Assembly (NCBI GenBank): GCA_964579325.1
Contig: CAZOHN010000044.1
Location: 1-20,427 of the forward strand
Direction of reading: 5' to 3'
DNA: 20,427 nt
Source: CAZOHN01 sp964579325
GTDB lineage: Bacteria; Pseudomonadota; Alphaproteobacteria; Rhodobacterales; Rhodobacteraceae
This document shows, piece after piece, positions 1 to 6,986 of this stretch. Both the position numbers and the translations under genes were made by a program. Every line of letters starts with the position of its first letter. Position 1 is the first letter of the stretch. The notes beneath the pieces were generated by a model. It was not told the origin of the DNA and ran no database searches. It was given only the letters and a program-made list of their open reading frames with translations.

Positions 1-265
1 GACCGGCAAGGAATACCAGATGCTGGAGCTTCTGTCGCTCCGCAAGGGCACGACCCTGACCAAGGAGATGTTCCTCAACCATCTCTACGGCGGCATGGAC
101 GAGCCGGAACTCAAGATCATCGACGTCTTCATCTGCAAGCTGCGCAAGAAACTCGCGCAGGCGACCGGTGGCGAGAACTACATCGAGACGGTCTGGGGCC
201 GCGGCTATGTGCTGCGCGATCCCGAGCCGGCCGAAGCCCACCGCCGCCTGGCTCTCGGGGCCTGA
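1..265 (+). CDS. ctrA: Cell-cycle response regulator CtrA, C-terminal part (5' truncated by window)
   Basis: CtrA is an essential or global OmpR-type response regulator of alphaproteobacteria. It controls cell cycle in Caulobacter and motility or gene-transfer-agent genes in Rhodobacteraceae. Only the winged-helix DNA-binding domain is visible, read in the frame whose first full codon begins at base 2 (TGKEYQMLELL at its start). The recognition region contains LYGGMDEPELKIIDVFICKL, and the closing wing carries YIETVWGRGYVLRDP, both highly characteristic of CtrA rather than other OmpR regulators. The receiver domain lies outside the window. The stop at 263-265 overlaps the first arm of a large hairpin. 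The next gene, ligA, is on the same strand 135 nt downstream. I am very confident of the identity; nothing can be said about the promoter. Confidence 0.95.
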   Translation, partial: TGKEYQMLELLSLRKGTTLTKEMFLNHLYGGMDEPELKIIDVFICKLRKKLAQATGGENYIETVWGRGYVLRDPEPAEAHRRLALGA

Positions 266-326
266 GGCAGGGCAGGGGTTCGCCAGGACGCCCGGTGGCG
301 CCGGCGAACCCCAAGATGCCTGCCTC
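264..326 (+). terminator. Compound stem-loop immediately after ctrA, possible 3' end structure
   Basis: Two nested inverted repeats are seen directly. The outer arms are GAGGCAGG (264-271) with CCTGCCTC (319-326). The inner arms are GGGGTTCGCC (275-284) with GGCGAACCCC (303-312), both perfect. A small CGCC/GGCG stem can form at the top. No T run follows, so this is not a classical intrinsic terminator. It could protect the ctrA mRNA 3' end, terminate with Rho, or do nothing. The structure is certain on paper; the function is inference. Confidence 0.5.
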
Positions 327-400
327 CACAGGCTGGACCCCCGGCCGCCCCGGCACTATCACTTTCGCCACGGACCACAGCAAGGCGGAGGGGGCACGCA

Positions 401-2527
401 ATGGCGGAGCCGAGGGAGGTATCGGCGCTGACCGAAGCCGAGGCACGCGCCGAGCTTGACAAACTTGCGCGCGAGATCGACCGGGCGAACCGAGCCTACC
501 ACGCCGAAGATGCCCCCGAGATCAGCGATGCCGTCTACGATGCGCTGAAGGCACGTAACGCTGCCATCGAGGCGCGCTTTCCCGAACTCAAGCGCGCCGA
601 CAGCCCGTCCGAACAGATTGGTGCCGCCGTGGCCGAGGGCTTCGGCAAGATCGCCCACACGGTGCGCATGCTGTCGCTTGAGAATGCGTTTTCTGAAGCG
701 GACATTGCCGACTTCGTTGATCGCATCCGCCGCTACCTGAACCTCGGCGACGCCGCCCTTGCCTTTACCGCCGAGCCCAAGATCGACGGCTTGTCGCTCT
801 CGCTTCGGTATGAGGGGGGGCGGCTGGTGCAGGCTGCAACACGGGGCGACGGCACAGTGGGCGAGAACGTCACCGCCAATGCGCTCACCATCGCCGACAT
901 TCCTGCCCGGCTGGATGATGCCCCAGAGCTCCTCGAAGTGCGGGGCGAAGTCTACATGTCGCACGCCGATTTCCGCGCGCTGAACGACCGCGCTACGGCA
1001 GAGGGTGGAAAGACCTTCGCCAACCCGCGCAATGCCGCTGCAGGATCGCTTCGCCAGCTCGATCCTGCCGTCACCGCGTCACGGCCGCTGCACTTCTTCG
1101 CCTACGGCTGGGGTGCGCTGTCGAACCCTATCGGCGCAACGCAGATTGCCGCGCTCGGGCGCTTGGCTTCGCTTGGCTTCGTGACCAATCCGATGACCCG
1201 GCTCTGCAGCGACACCGCCGCCCTCATGGCCACCTACCGAGAGATCGAGCAGGGCCGCGCGACGCTCGGTTACGATATTGATGGCGTCGTCTACAAGGTG
1301 AACGACCTTGCGCTGCAGGCGCGGCTCGGTTTTCGCTCCACCACGCCACGCTGGGCGATCGCGCACAAGTTTCCGGCCGAACTGGCCTGGACGCGACTGG
1401 AGAAGATCCAGATCCAGGTCGGCCGTACCGGGGCACTGTCGCCTGTAGCACGGCTCTTGCCTGTCACCGTCGGGGGCGTCGTCGTGTCAAACGCGACGCT
1501 TCACAACGAGGATTACATCGCCGGGCGCGATGCGCGCGGCAACGAGATCCGCGGCGGCAAGGACATCCGCGAAGGTGATTGGGTGCAGGTCTACCGCGCC
1601 GGCGACGTGATCCCGAAGGTGGCCGATATCGACCTGTCGCAACGCCCGGAAGGCGCGGTGCCGTACCTGTTCCCGGCCAACTGCCCCGAATGCGGGTCGC
1701 CGGCCCTTCGCGAAGAGGGCGATGCCGTGCGGCGTTGCACCGGAGGCCTGATCTGCCCCGCTCAGGCGGTCGAGCGGCTCAAGCACTTTGTCTCCCGCGC
1801 GGCCTTCGACATCGAAGGGCTCGGCGCACGGCAGGTCGAGATGTTCTACAACGACGATCTCCTTCCCATCCGCGAACCCGCCGACATCTTCACACTTTCC
1901 TCAAGAGACACCGCCAACCCATTGCAAAAGCTTAAGAACAGAGAGGGATATGGCGAGAAGTCTGCTGCCAACCTCCTTGCCGCGATCGAAGATAGACGGC
2001 GTGTCCCGCTGCAACGGCTCATCTTTGCCCTTGGTGTCCGCCATGTCGGCGAGGCCGCTGCCGGGCTTCTGGCGCGTCACTTCGGCACTTGGGAAGCGTT
2101 CGAGTCCGCTGTCACGGCTGCCGAGGTCGGTCAGGGCGACGCCTGGAACGACCTACTTTCAATCGACGGGGTGGGTGAGGTGATGGCTGCATCGCTGGTG
2201 AGGACCTTCCACCACGAGGCCGAACGGGCTTCGATCGACCGTCTGGTCGCGCATCTAGAGGTGTTGCCGGCCGAGCGACCGCTAGGCAACGGCAGTGCCA
2301 TTGCCGGCAAGACGCTCGTCTTCACCGGTACTTTGGAGAGAATGACCCGCGCCGAAGCAAAGGCGCGCGCCGAGGCGCTCGGGGCGAAGGTGGCGGGATC
2401 GGTCTCGGCGAAGACTGATTTCCTGATCTCCGGCCCGGGGGCGGGGTCGAAGGCGAGGGACGCCGAGAAATATGGCGTCGCGATCATCGACGAGGACGCC
2501 TGGCTCACCCTGATCGGTGCAGACTGA
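401..2527 (+). CDS. ligA: NAD+-dependent DNA ligase LigA
   Basis: LigA seals nicks in replication (Okazaki fragments) and repair using NAD+. The 708-residue length fits the family. Visible elements in order: NAD-binding Ia region with the YH pair near 33-34; adenylation motif KIDG with nucleophile Lys127; the GEVYM, GRTG (341-344) and SNATLHN (363-369) motifs of the nucleotidyltransferase/OB core; a four-cysteine zinc site (Cys428, 431, 446, 452); helix-hairpin-helix repeats (about 516-600); and a C-terminal BRCT domain (about 633-708). The ATG at 401 is preceded by GGAGG (385-389 region), a good ribosome site. It is tightly coupled to recG, which starts 4 nt after the stop, suggesting a DNA-maintenance operon. 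All catalytic residues are intact and nothing is anomalous. Confidence 0.97.
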   Translation: MAEPREVSALTEAEARAELDKLAREIDRANRAYHAEDAPEISDAVYDALKARNAAIEARFPELKRADSPSEQIGAAVAEGFGKIAHTVRMLSLENAFSEADIADFVDRIRRYLNLGDAALAFTAEPKIDGLSLSLRYEGGRLVQAATRGDGTVGENVTANALTIADIPARLDDAPELLEVRGEVYMSHADFRALNDRATAEGGKTFANPRNAAAGSLRQLDPAVTASRPLHFFAYGWGALSNPIGATQIAALGRLASLGFVTNPMTRLCSDTAALMATYREIEQGRATLGYDIDGVVYKVNDLALQARLGFRSTTPRWAIAHKFPAELAWTRLEKIQIQVGRTGALSPVARLLPVTVGGVVVSNATLHNEDYIAGRDARGNEIRGGKDIREGDWVQVYRAGDVIPKVADIDLSQRPEGAVPYLFPANCPECGSPALREEGDAVRRCTGGLICPAQAVERLKHFVSRAAFDIEGLGARQVEMFYNDDLLPIREPADIFTLSSRDTANPLQKLKNREGYGEKSAANLLAAIEDRRRVPLQRLIFALGVRHVGEAAAGLLARHFGTWEAFESAVTAAEVGQGDAWNDLLSIDGVGEVMAASLVRTFHHEAERASIDRLVAHLEVLPAERPLGNGSAIAGKTLVFTGTLERMTRAEAKARAEALGAKVAGSVSAKTDFLISGPGAGSKARDAEKYGVAIIDEDAWLTLIGAD

Positions 2528-2531
2528 GCAC

Positions 2532-4622
2532 ATGGGCACCCGGCCCGACATCCTGTTTCCACTCTTCGGGGAGATCGAGGGGCTGGAGGGGGTTGGCCCC
2601 AAGTCCGCGCGACTGCTCGCACGGCTGGGGATCGAGCGGCCGCGCGACCTGCTGTTCACCTTGCCTCATTCAGGCATCGACCGAAGCTTCCGCGCCTCGA
2701 TCCGGGACATCGTGCCCCCCGCGACTGTGACGGTCGAGGTGACGGTGGGCCGCCACATACCACCGCGCAGCAAGTCGGGCCCGCTGAGGGTGCAGGTTGA
2801 GGACGCAGCCACGAGCTTCGACCTCGTCTTCTTCCATGCCCGTGGCGACCAGGTGACGCGGAAATTGCCAACCGGCCAGCGCCGGATCGTCTCGGGGCGG
2901 CTGGAACTGTTCGACGGAGTGGCGCAGATGGTGCATCCAGATCATATCCTGCGCCCCGACGTATCCGCCGAACTTCCGGTGTTCGAGCCGGTCTATCCGC
3001 TCACCGAGGGCCTGACACAGCGGGTCATTGGTCGGGCGGCGCGCGCGTCGCTGCAACGTGCGCCCGAGTTGCCGGAATGGATCGACGCGGCGCTCCTTGC
3101 GCGCGAGGGGTGGCCGGGTTGGCGCGCGGCGCTGGTGGCGGCTCACGCGCCGCTAGTAGAGGCCGATCTGTCACCCGATGCGCCGGCGCGGCTGCGGCTG
3201 GCCTATGACGAGCTTTTCGCTCACCAACTCACGCTTTCGCTCGCCCGTGCCGTCGAGCGTCGCGGAAAGGGTCGAGCCTCCCTCGCGACGGGCCGGCTGC
3301 AATCAAAGGTACTTGCGGCGCTGCCCTATCGTCCGACGGACGCACAGACACGCGCGATGGCTGAGATTGCCGCCGACATGGCCGAAGCAAGCCGTATGAA
3401 CAGACTTCTGCAAGGCGATGTAGGTGCAGGGAAAACCCTTGTCGCCTTCATGTCGCTTCTGGTCGCGGTGGAGGCTGGGGGCCAGGGTGTGATGATGGCG
3501 CCGACCGAGATTCTGGCGCGCCAGCACCTGCAGGGGCTGCAGCCGCTTGCTGAAAGTGCAGGCGTGGTTCTGGAGATCCTGACCGGCCGCGACAAGGGCG
3601 CGGAGCGTTCCGCCAAGCTTGCCGCCTTGGCGAAGGGCGATATCAACATGGTCGTGGGCACACATGCTGTATTCCAGAAGGATGTGGTTTTCCGCGACCT
3701 GCGTCTTGCGGTGATCGACGAGCAGCATCGCTTCGGCGTGGCGCAGAGGATGGAGCTGGGCGCAAAGGGTCAGGGCGCGGACGTGCTAGTGATGACGGCC
3801 ACGCCGATTCCGAGGTCGCTGGCGCTGGCGAACTACGGCGACATGGACGTCTCGCTGCTCGACGAGAAGCCGCCCGGGCGAACGCCAGTTGTCACGGCGC
3901 TTGTCTCATCGGGGCGGATCGGGGAGGTCGTCGGGCATCTTCGGGAAGCGGTCTCCGAGGGGCGGCAAGCCTATTGGGTCTGTCCGCTCGTGGACGAAAG
4001 CGAGGTCGTGGACCTGACCGCGGCAACCGAGCGGTTCGAACGGCTGCGCGCCACCTTCGGCGAAGGGGTCGTCGGGCTCGTGCATGGCCAGATGCCCCCC
4101 GCCGAAAAGGATGCGGCCATGGCCCGGTTCGTTGCCGGCGAGACGAAGGTACTCGTGGCGACGACCGTCATTGAGGTCGGCGTGAACGTTCCCAACGCAT
4201 CGATCATGGTGGTCGAGCGCGCCGAGTTCTTTGGGCTCGCGCAGCTTCACCAGTTGCGCGGACGAGTAGGGCGCGGCGCGGCGAAGTCGACGTGCCTGCT
4301 GCTCTATACGCCGCCGCTGTCCGACGCGGCCGCACGGCGCCTCGCCATTCTGCGCCAGACGGAGGACGGCTTCCGGATCGCCGAAGAGGACCTTGCGATG
4401 CGCGGGGCAGGCGATCTTCTGGGCACGGCGCAATCGGGTCTCCCGCGCTTTCGCATTGCCGATCTCGAGCGACAGACGGGCCTCATGGCGACCGCGCAGC
4501 GGGACGCACGGAAACTTCTGGCCGACGATCCCGGGCTTGCCTCAGCGCGGGGTGCGGCGGCGCGGACGCTGCTGTGGCTCATGGAGCAGGATCGCGCCTT
4601 TCAGTTGATGAGTGTGGGCTGA
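2532..4622 (+). CDS. recG: ATP-dependent DNA helicase RecG
   Basis: RecG remodels stalled replication forks and branch-migrates Holliday junctions. The 696-residue protein shows an N-terminal wedge/OB domain (about 60-150), then SF2 motor motifs: Walker A GDVGAGKT (about 295-302), APTEILA, the DEQH box (about 396-399) followed by RFGVAQR, MTATPIPR, and the late motifs VATTVIEVGVNVPNA and QLRGRVGRG. The C-terminal TRG-like region follows. I chose ATG 2532, four bases after the ligA stop, because homologous RecG proteins begin shortly before an ILFPLF-type segment. An in-frame GTG at 2517 would overlap ligA and is less likely. No obvious ribosome site precedes it, so translational coupling to ligA is plausible. 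A LexA-type box begins 8 nt after its stop. Confidence 0.97.
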   Translation: MGTRPDILFPLFGEIEGLEGVGPKSARLLARLGIERPRDLLFTLPHSGIDRSFRASIRDIVPPATVTVEVTVGRHIPPRSKSGPLRVQVEDAATSFDLVFFHARGDQVTRKLPTGQRRIVSGRLELFDGVAQMVHPDHILRPDVSAELPVFEPVYPLTEGLTQRVIGRAARASLQRAPELPEWIDAALLAREGWPGWRAALVAAHAPLVEADLSPDAPARLRLAYDELFAHQLTLSLARAVERRGKGRASLATGRLQSKVLAALPYRPTDAQTRAMAEIAADMAEASRMNRLLQGDVGAGKTLVAFMSLLVAVEAGGQGVMMAPTEILARQHLQGLQPLAESAGVVLEILTGRDKGAERSAKLAALAKGDINMVVGTHAVFQKDVVFRDLRLAVIDEQHRFGVAQRMELGAKGQGADVLVMTATPIPRSLALANYGDMDVSLLDEKPPGRTPVVTALVSSGRIGEVVGHLREAVSEGRQAYWVCPLVDESEVVDLTAATERFERLRATFGEGVVGLVHGQMPPAEKDAAMARFVAGETKVLVATTVIEVGVNVPNASIMVVERAEFFGLAQLHQLRGRVGRGAAKSTCLLLYTPPLSDAAARRLAILRQTEDGFRIAEEDLAMRGAGDLLGTAQSGLPRFRIADLERQTGLMATAQRDARKLLADDPGLASARGAAARTLLWLMEQDRAFQLMSVG

Positions 4623-4630
4623 CCTTGGAT

Positions 4631-4645
4631 GTTCTCCTAAAGTTC
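4631..4645. promoter_or_regulatory. LexA (SOS) box 1, GTTC-N7-GTTC
   Basis: The sequence GTTCTCCTAAAGTTC is an exact match to the GTTC-N7-GTTC LexA operator known from alphaproteobacteria, Rhodobacter included. It sits just after the recG stop and abuts a candidate -35 element (TTGCCA, 4646-4651). The match is seen directly; LexA binding is inferred. Confidence 0.75.
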
Positions 4646-4674
4646 TTGCCAGATCGTTAAGGGTGTGCGAACAT
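4646..4674 (+). promoter_or_regulatory. Candidate sigma-70 promoter of the 41-residue protein
   Basis: TTGCCA (4646-4651) and GAACAT (4669-4674) are separated by 17 bases. The -35 directly follows LexA box 1 and the -10 overlaps LexA box 2, the geometry expected of a promoter blocked by LexA. Transcription would start near 4681, giving a leader of about 23 nt before the ATG at 4704. The -10 matches the consensus only moderately. Confidence 0.5.
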
Positions 4675-4683
4675 AAGAGGAAC
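4669..4683. promoter_or_regulatory. LexA (SOS) box 2, GAAC-N7-GAAC
   Basis: GAACATAAGAGGAAC is the reverse-complement form of GTTC-N7-GTTC with a perfect match. Its centre is 38 bp from that of box 1. It covers the putative -10 and start point. Its right part overlaps an 8-bp inverted repeat (CATAAGAG at 4672-4679 and CTCTTATG at 4688-4695). Two exact boxes in one short intergenic region make a chance match unlikely. Confidence 0.78.
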
Positions 4684-4695
4684 AAAACTCTTATG
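4672..4695. repeat. Perfect 8-bp inverted repeat overlapping LexA box 2
   Basis: CATAAGAG (4672-4679) and CTCTTATG (4688-4695) are perfect complements around an 8-nt spacer. If transcription starts near 4681, the left arm is not transcribed, so this would act as DNA, possibly as a second operator. If the start is further upstream it could form a leader hairpin just before the start codon. The function is unknown. Confidence 0.45.
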
Positions 4696-4703
4696 GGGCG
4701 CGC

Positions 4704-4829
4704 ATGATGCTGATCGGTCTCAAATCCTTGGTACTTCGCACCGCGCCAACTCTCGGAGAGGATGCGCTCGGTGCGCTTGCCCTGCTGGTGATGCTGCTTG
4801 TCGGTCTTTCGCTGCCTGGTTTCGTCTGA
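4704..4829 (+). CDS. Putative SOS-regulated 41-residue single-pass membrane protein
   Basis: This is a short ORF of 41 codons plus TGA, starting with ATG ATG. The N-terminal part is basic (Lys7, Arg12), followed by APTLGEDALG and a strongly hydrophobic run of about 17 residues (about 21-37, ALGALALLVMLLVGLSL), ending PGFV. This predicts one transmembrane helix with the N-terminus inside. The ribosome site is weak (GGGGCG, 4695-4700). Support for a real gene comes from context: two perfect LexA boxes and a candidate promoter immediately upstream, a strong terminator downstream, and no other gene between recG and the convergent chemoreceptor. I do not recognise a named family. Small LexA-controlled membrane proteins such as Caulobacter SidA delay division by acting on the divisome; that role here is only an analogy. 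Confidence 0.65.
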   Translation: MMLIGLKSLVLRTAPTLGEDALGALALLVMLLVGLSLPGFV

Positions 4830-4939
4830 GGTCTGCCTGCGGTCCTGTGTTCTCCGCAGCTGCCTTGTCCCCGGCGCGCTGCGACCCATCCGTCCCGGTC
4901 TGTCTCCCGGGGCCTTCGACACGGTGACCTGCTTGACTG

Positions 4940-4972
4940 CGCCGCCACCTCCCCGAGGTGGCGGCGTTTTTT
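4940..4972 (+). terminator. Strong intrinsic terminator
   Basis: A perfect 12-bp stem is formed by CGCCGCCACCTC (4940-4951) and GAGGTGGCGGCG (4955-4966) around a CCC loop, followed by six T (4967-4972). It ends the transcript of the 41-residue protein after a 3' untranslated stretch of about 110 nt. That stretch contains two weaker hairpins (CTGCGG/CCGCAG at 4837-4859 and CCCGG/CCGGG at 4894-4911). It lies 6 nt from the stop of the convergent chemoreceptor gene. On the minus strand no T run follows the stem. Confidence 0.9.
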
Positions 4973-4978
4973 CGGTGT

Positions 4979-6385
4979 CTAGTGCGCGTAGGCCAGCCGC
5001 AGGCCGCCCCAGTGTCGCCCGCGCACTCGGATCGGAGCCGATACATCCGTGATAAGTTGTGTCTCTCCGCCCATGTCGCGCTGGTAGAACTGCAACAGGA
5101 ACGCCTCCGTGTTGCGGCCTGCCTTAAGTCCAACGCGGTCGTCGAAAATCCGACGGTTGCGAGAGTTTGCGGCGTTCCATACCGGATCCCGGCCCTGCGG
5201 ATGCGAGAACTTCCGGTTGTGCGTTGGCAGGTACCCGTTGGAATCGACCGCTGCGCAGAACACGATACGCGGGTCTATGCTGAGCGCGGCTTCCTGGAAC
5301 GGGGGCAGCAGTCGGTCGGTCAATGCGGTGAAGGGAGCGATCACCTGGGCCGGATTCGAACCCGAAACGGGTTGGTAACTTCGGCTAAACAGGGCTTCGA
5401 CGCTGATCTCACCGCGCTCGACTGCATTCTCGAAGGCTTGTCCAATCTCCTCGGCTGTACGGCGGACGTGGTCGATGAAGCGTGCGTCGGCGCCACTGCC
5501 CCCGAGGAAAACGTTTCGGCGATAGAGCTCCTCGCTTTTGTCGACGAGACCCTCCACCCGTTTGCGTGCTTGCCGGACGTTGCTTGCCACCGTCTTGTAC
5601 GACTGCTCCATGGCGCCGAATGCCGGCCCGAACGCCTCTCCCGCGGCCTCGACGGCGTGGCAATGGCTCGCGATGTCGTCCGTCTGTTCGCCCAGCCCCG
5701 TCAATCCGGACACCAGACCCGTCAAGGCGCGGTCGTTTGCGGACACCGCATCGCGCACGAGCGCCGATTTACGCGCGGTCTCTCCCGCTTCGCGGCGCAG
5801 AAGACCGAACTCGGTCGAAAGCGCCTCTGTGCTTGCGGTGATGTTCTGCGCTGCGGCGGCCGTTCGACGGGAGAGATCGTTGATCGCCTCGGCAACCACG
5901 GAGAAGCCGCGACCGGCCTGCCCTGCGCGGGCAGCTTCGATCTTGGCATTGATGGCGAGGATGTTGACCTGGGCCGCGATGGAGAGAATCGCCTGTGTAT
6001 TCTCCATCATGCCGCGCAGGCGGGTATTCAGTGCTTCTGTGCGCGGGTCGAGCTGTTCGACCCAGGCGGCAACTTCGGTCACGCGATTCGCGCCATCGCG
6101 GGCTTCGGCGATGGTCTCCTTGACGTCTCCCAGCATCTCCCGCGACAGGCTTGCCATCGCCTGGGCCGTGCCGTGAACGCGTTGGTTGGCGACAAGCACT
6201 TCGTGAGAGCGCGCGCGGACAGTGCCGAGGAGGTCCATCTGCGCATCCGCCTCGCGGTCGACCCCGCTGAGGTAGCCGGCGATGTCGACGATCTCGGCAC
6301 AAAGCTCGAGGGCGAGTTCCGGGATCCGCGACGTGCGCCGGTCTTCCGTGGGGAGGTTCTCTGCCGGATTGTGCTGGTCGAACAT
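4979..6385 (-). CDS. Cytoplasmic methyl-accepting chemotaxis protein with C-terminal sensor domain
   Basis: The 468-residue protein contains the hairpin tip of a chemoreceptor signalling domain at about 140-170 (AAQVNILAINAKIEAARAG, then GRGFSVVAEAINDLS), flanked by long coiled-coil helices (about 45-290). No transmembrane segment, signal peptide or HAMP domain is seen, so it is probably cytoplasmic. The C-terminal 170 residues form a Cache/PAS-like sensor region with VDSNGYLPTHN (380-390) and WNAANSRNRRIFDD (403-416), an unusual reversed order of signalling first and sensing last. It would signal to CheA/CheW; the ligand is unknown. The ATG at 6383-6385 is preceded by GGAG at good spacing. 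It lies 55 nt downstream of the NifU-like gene on the same strand and converges with the SOS locus. No CheR-tethering pentapeptide is seen at the C-terminus. Confidence 0.88.
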   Translation of the reverse strand: MFDQHNPAENLPTEDRRTSRIPELALELCAEIVDIAGYLSGVDREADAQMDLLGTVRARSHEVLVANQRVHGTAQAMASLSREMLGDVKETIAEARDGANRVTEVAAWVEQLDPRTEALNTRLRGMMENTQAILSIAAQVNILAINAKIEAARAGQAGRGFSVVAEAINDLSRRTAAAAQNITASTEALSTEFGLLRREAGETARKSALVRDAVSANDRALTGLVSGLTGLGEQTDDIASHCHAVEAAGEAFGPAFGAMEQSYKTVASNVRQARKRVEGLVDKSEELYRRNVFLGGSGADARFIDHVRRTAEEIGQAFENAVERGEISVEALFSRSYQPVSGSNPAQVIAPFTALTDRLLPPFQEAALSIDPRIVFCAAVDSNGYLPTHNRKFSHPQGRDPVWNAANSRNRRIFDDRVGLKAGRNTEAFLLQFYQRDMGGETQLITDVSAPIRVRGRHWGGLRLAYAH

Positions 6386-6440
6386 TGCTACTCCGCGGGT
6401 CGCGACGGAGCCTGAATATTCTAGTCACCTTTCCGGGGGG

Positions 6441-6899
6441 TTAAGGGCGAGCGACCTGCAAGGCTTCGGCGGCGGCGAAGGCCTCGGCAGCCGCCTCGAG
6501 CGCGAGGAGAACAGACGCGTGGCGGTTGCGGTAGTCGCGGGCAGGCAGGAGTACTGCGAGGTCGCCAAATGGTGCCGACGGGGCGGGACCGGCGCTCTTG
6601 AGCATGGCCGTCAACTCGTCGCGCGCACGTTCAATCTCGGCCCGGGTCCGCCCTATGGCATGGGCCCCAACGATTGACGCTGCCGCCTGGCCGAGTGCGC
6701 AGGCTTTCACATCCTGCCCGAACTCGGCGATCCGGCCGTCGTCGACCACGAGGTCCACAGTCACGGTGGAACCGCAGAGCGGCGACCGTCGGCGGGCGCT
6801 GGCGGTGGGCTGGTCAAGCCGCGCGTGGTGCGGGATGTCGGCAGCAAGCGCCAGGATGCGCGTGGAGTAGAGCTTTATGAGGTCGGTCTCGGCGCTCAT
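6441..6899 (-). CDS. NifU/SufU-like iron-sulfur cluster scaffold protein, atypical ligands
   Basis: The 152-residue protein resembles the NifU N-terminal/SufU/IscU fold. It retains SPLCGS (Cys42) and VKACALGQAAAS (Cys67), but the third ligand cysteine is absent: the equivalent region near 121-131 reads RDYRNRHASVL, with His127. The Asp that normally follows the first CG is Ser44. Similar alphaproteobacterial proteins are, as far as I recall, annotated as iron-sulfur assembly scaffolds, so the loss is probably family-wide, but cluster binding cannot be taken for granted. I chose ATG 6899, with a GAGG ribosome site upstream. An upstream ATG at 6944 would add 15 residues without family support. 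It is divergent from hisI, with an 87-nt gap that shows no clear promoter. Confidence 0.8.
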   Translation of the reverse strand: MSAETDLIKLYSTRILALAADIPHHARLDQPTASARRRSPLCGSTVTVDLVVDDGRIAEFGQDVKACALGQAAASIVGAHAIGRTRAEIERARDELTAMLKSAGPAPSAPFGDLAVLLPARDYRNRHASVLLALEAAAEAFAAAEALQVARP

Positions 6900-6943
6900 G
6901 GCTTTCCCTCGGGGTCTGAGCCTTCTATTTAGGCCCGACCCCA

Positions 6944-6977
6944 TGCAGAGGCCAGTCCCCTGCAGAGGCTAGTCCCG
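6944..6977. repeat. Tandem 17-bp direct repeat before hisI
   Basis: TGCAGAGGCCAGTCCCC (6944-6960) is followed directly by TGCAGAGGCTAGTCCCG (6961-6977), identical at 15 of 17 positions. It ends next to the hisI ribosome site (GAGG, about 6976-6979). It could be a recent tandem duplication or a paired regulator site. Confidence 0.6.
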
Positions 6978-6986
6978 AGGAATGCC

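Noticed and set aside
1893..1960. A locally less GC-rich stretch inside ligA that could suggest transfer or recombination
   Set aside because: The reading frame and the conserved ligase sequence (NREGYGEKSA region) continue unbroken; a short composition dip is not evidence of an insertion.
2517..2531. Alternative GTG start for recG overlapping ligA
   Set aside because: It would add five residues not expected in RecG; the ATG at 2532 gives the usual N-terminus.
4656..4660. TTAA near the SOS promoter as a possible CtrA site
   Set aside because: Only one half-site is present; neither TTAA-N7-TTAA nor TTAACCAT is seen there.
4847..4927. A GTG-initiated 26-codon frame in the 3' region of the SOS unit
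   Set aside because: There is no ribosome site, hydrophobic segment or family resemblance; it is more likely untranslated.
4958..6415. A 485-codon open frame on the + strand across the chemoreceptor gene
   Set aside because: It is longer than the minus-strand gene, but its translation has no recognisable motif. The minus strand carries the chemoreceptor hairpin, a sensor domain and a ribosome site. It is a high-GC antisense shadow.
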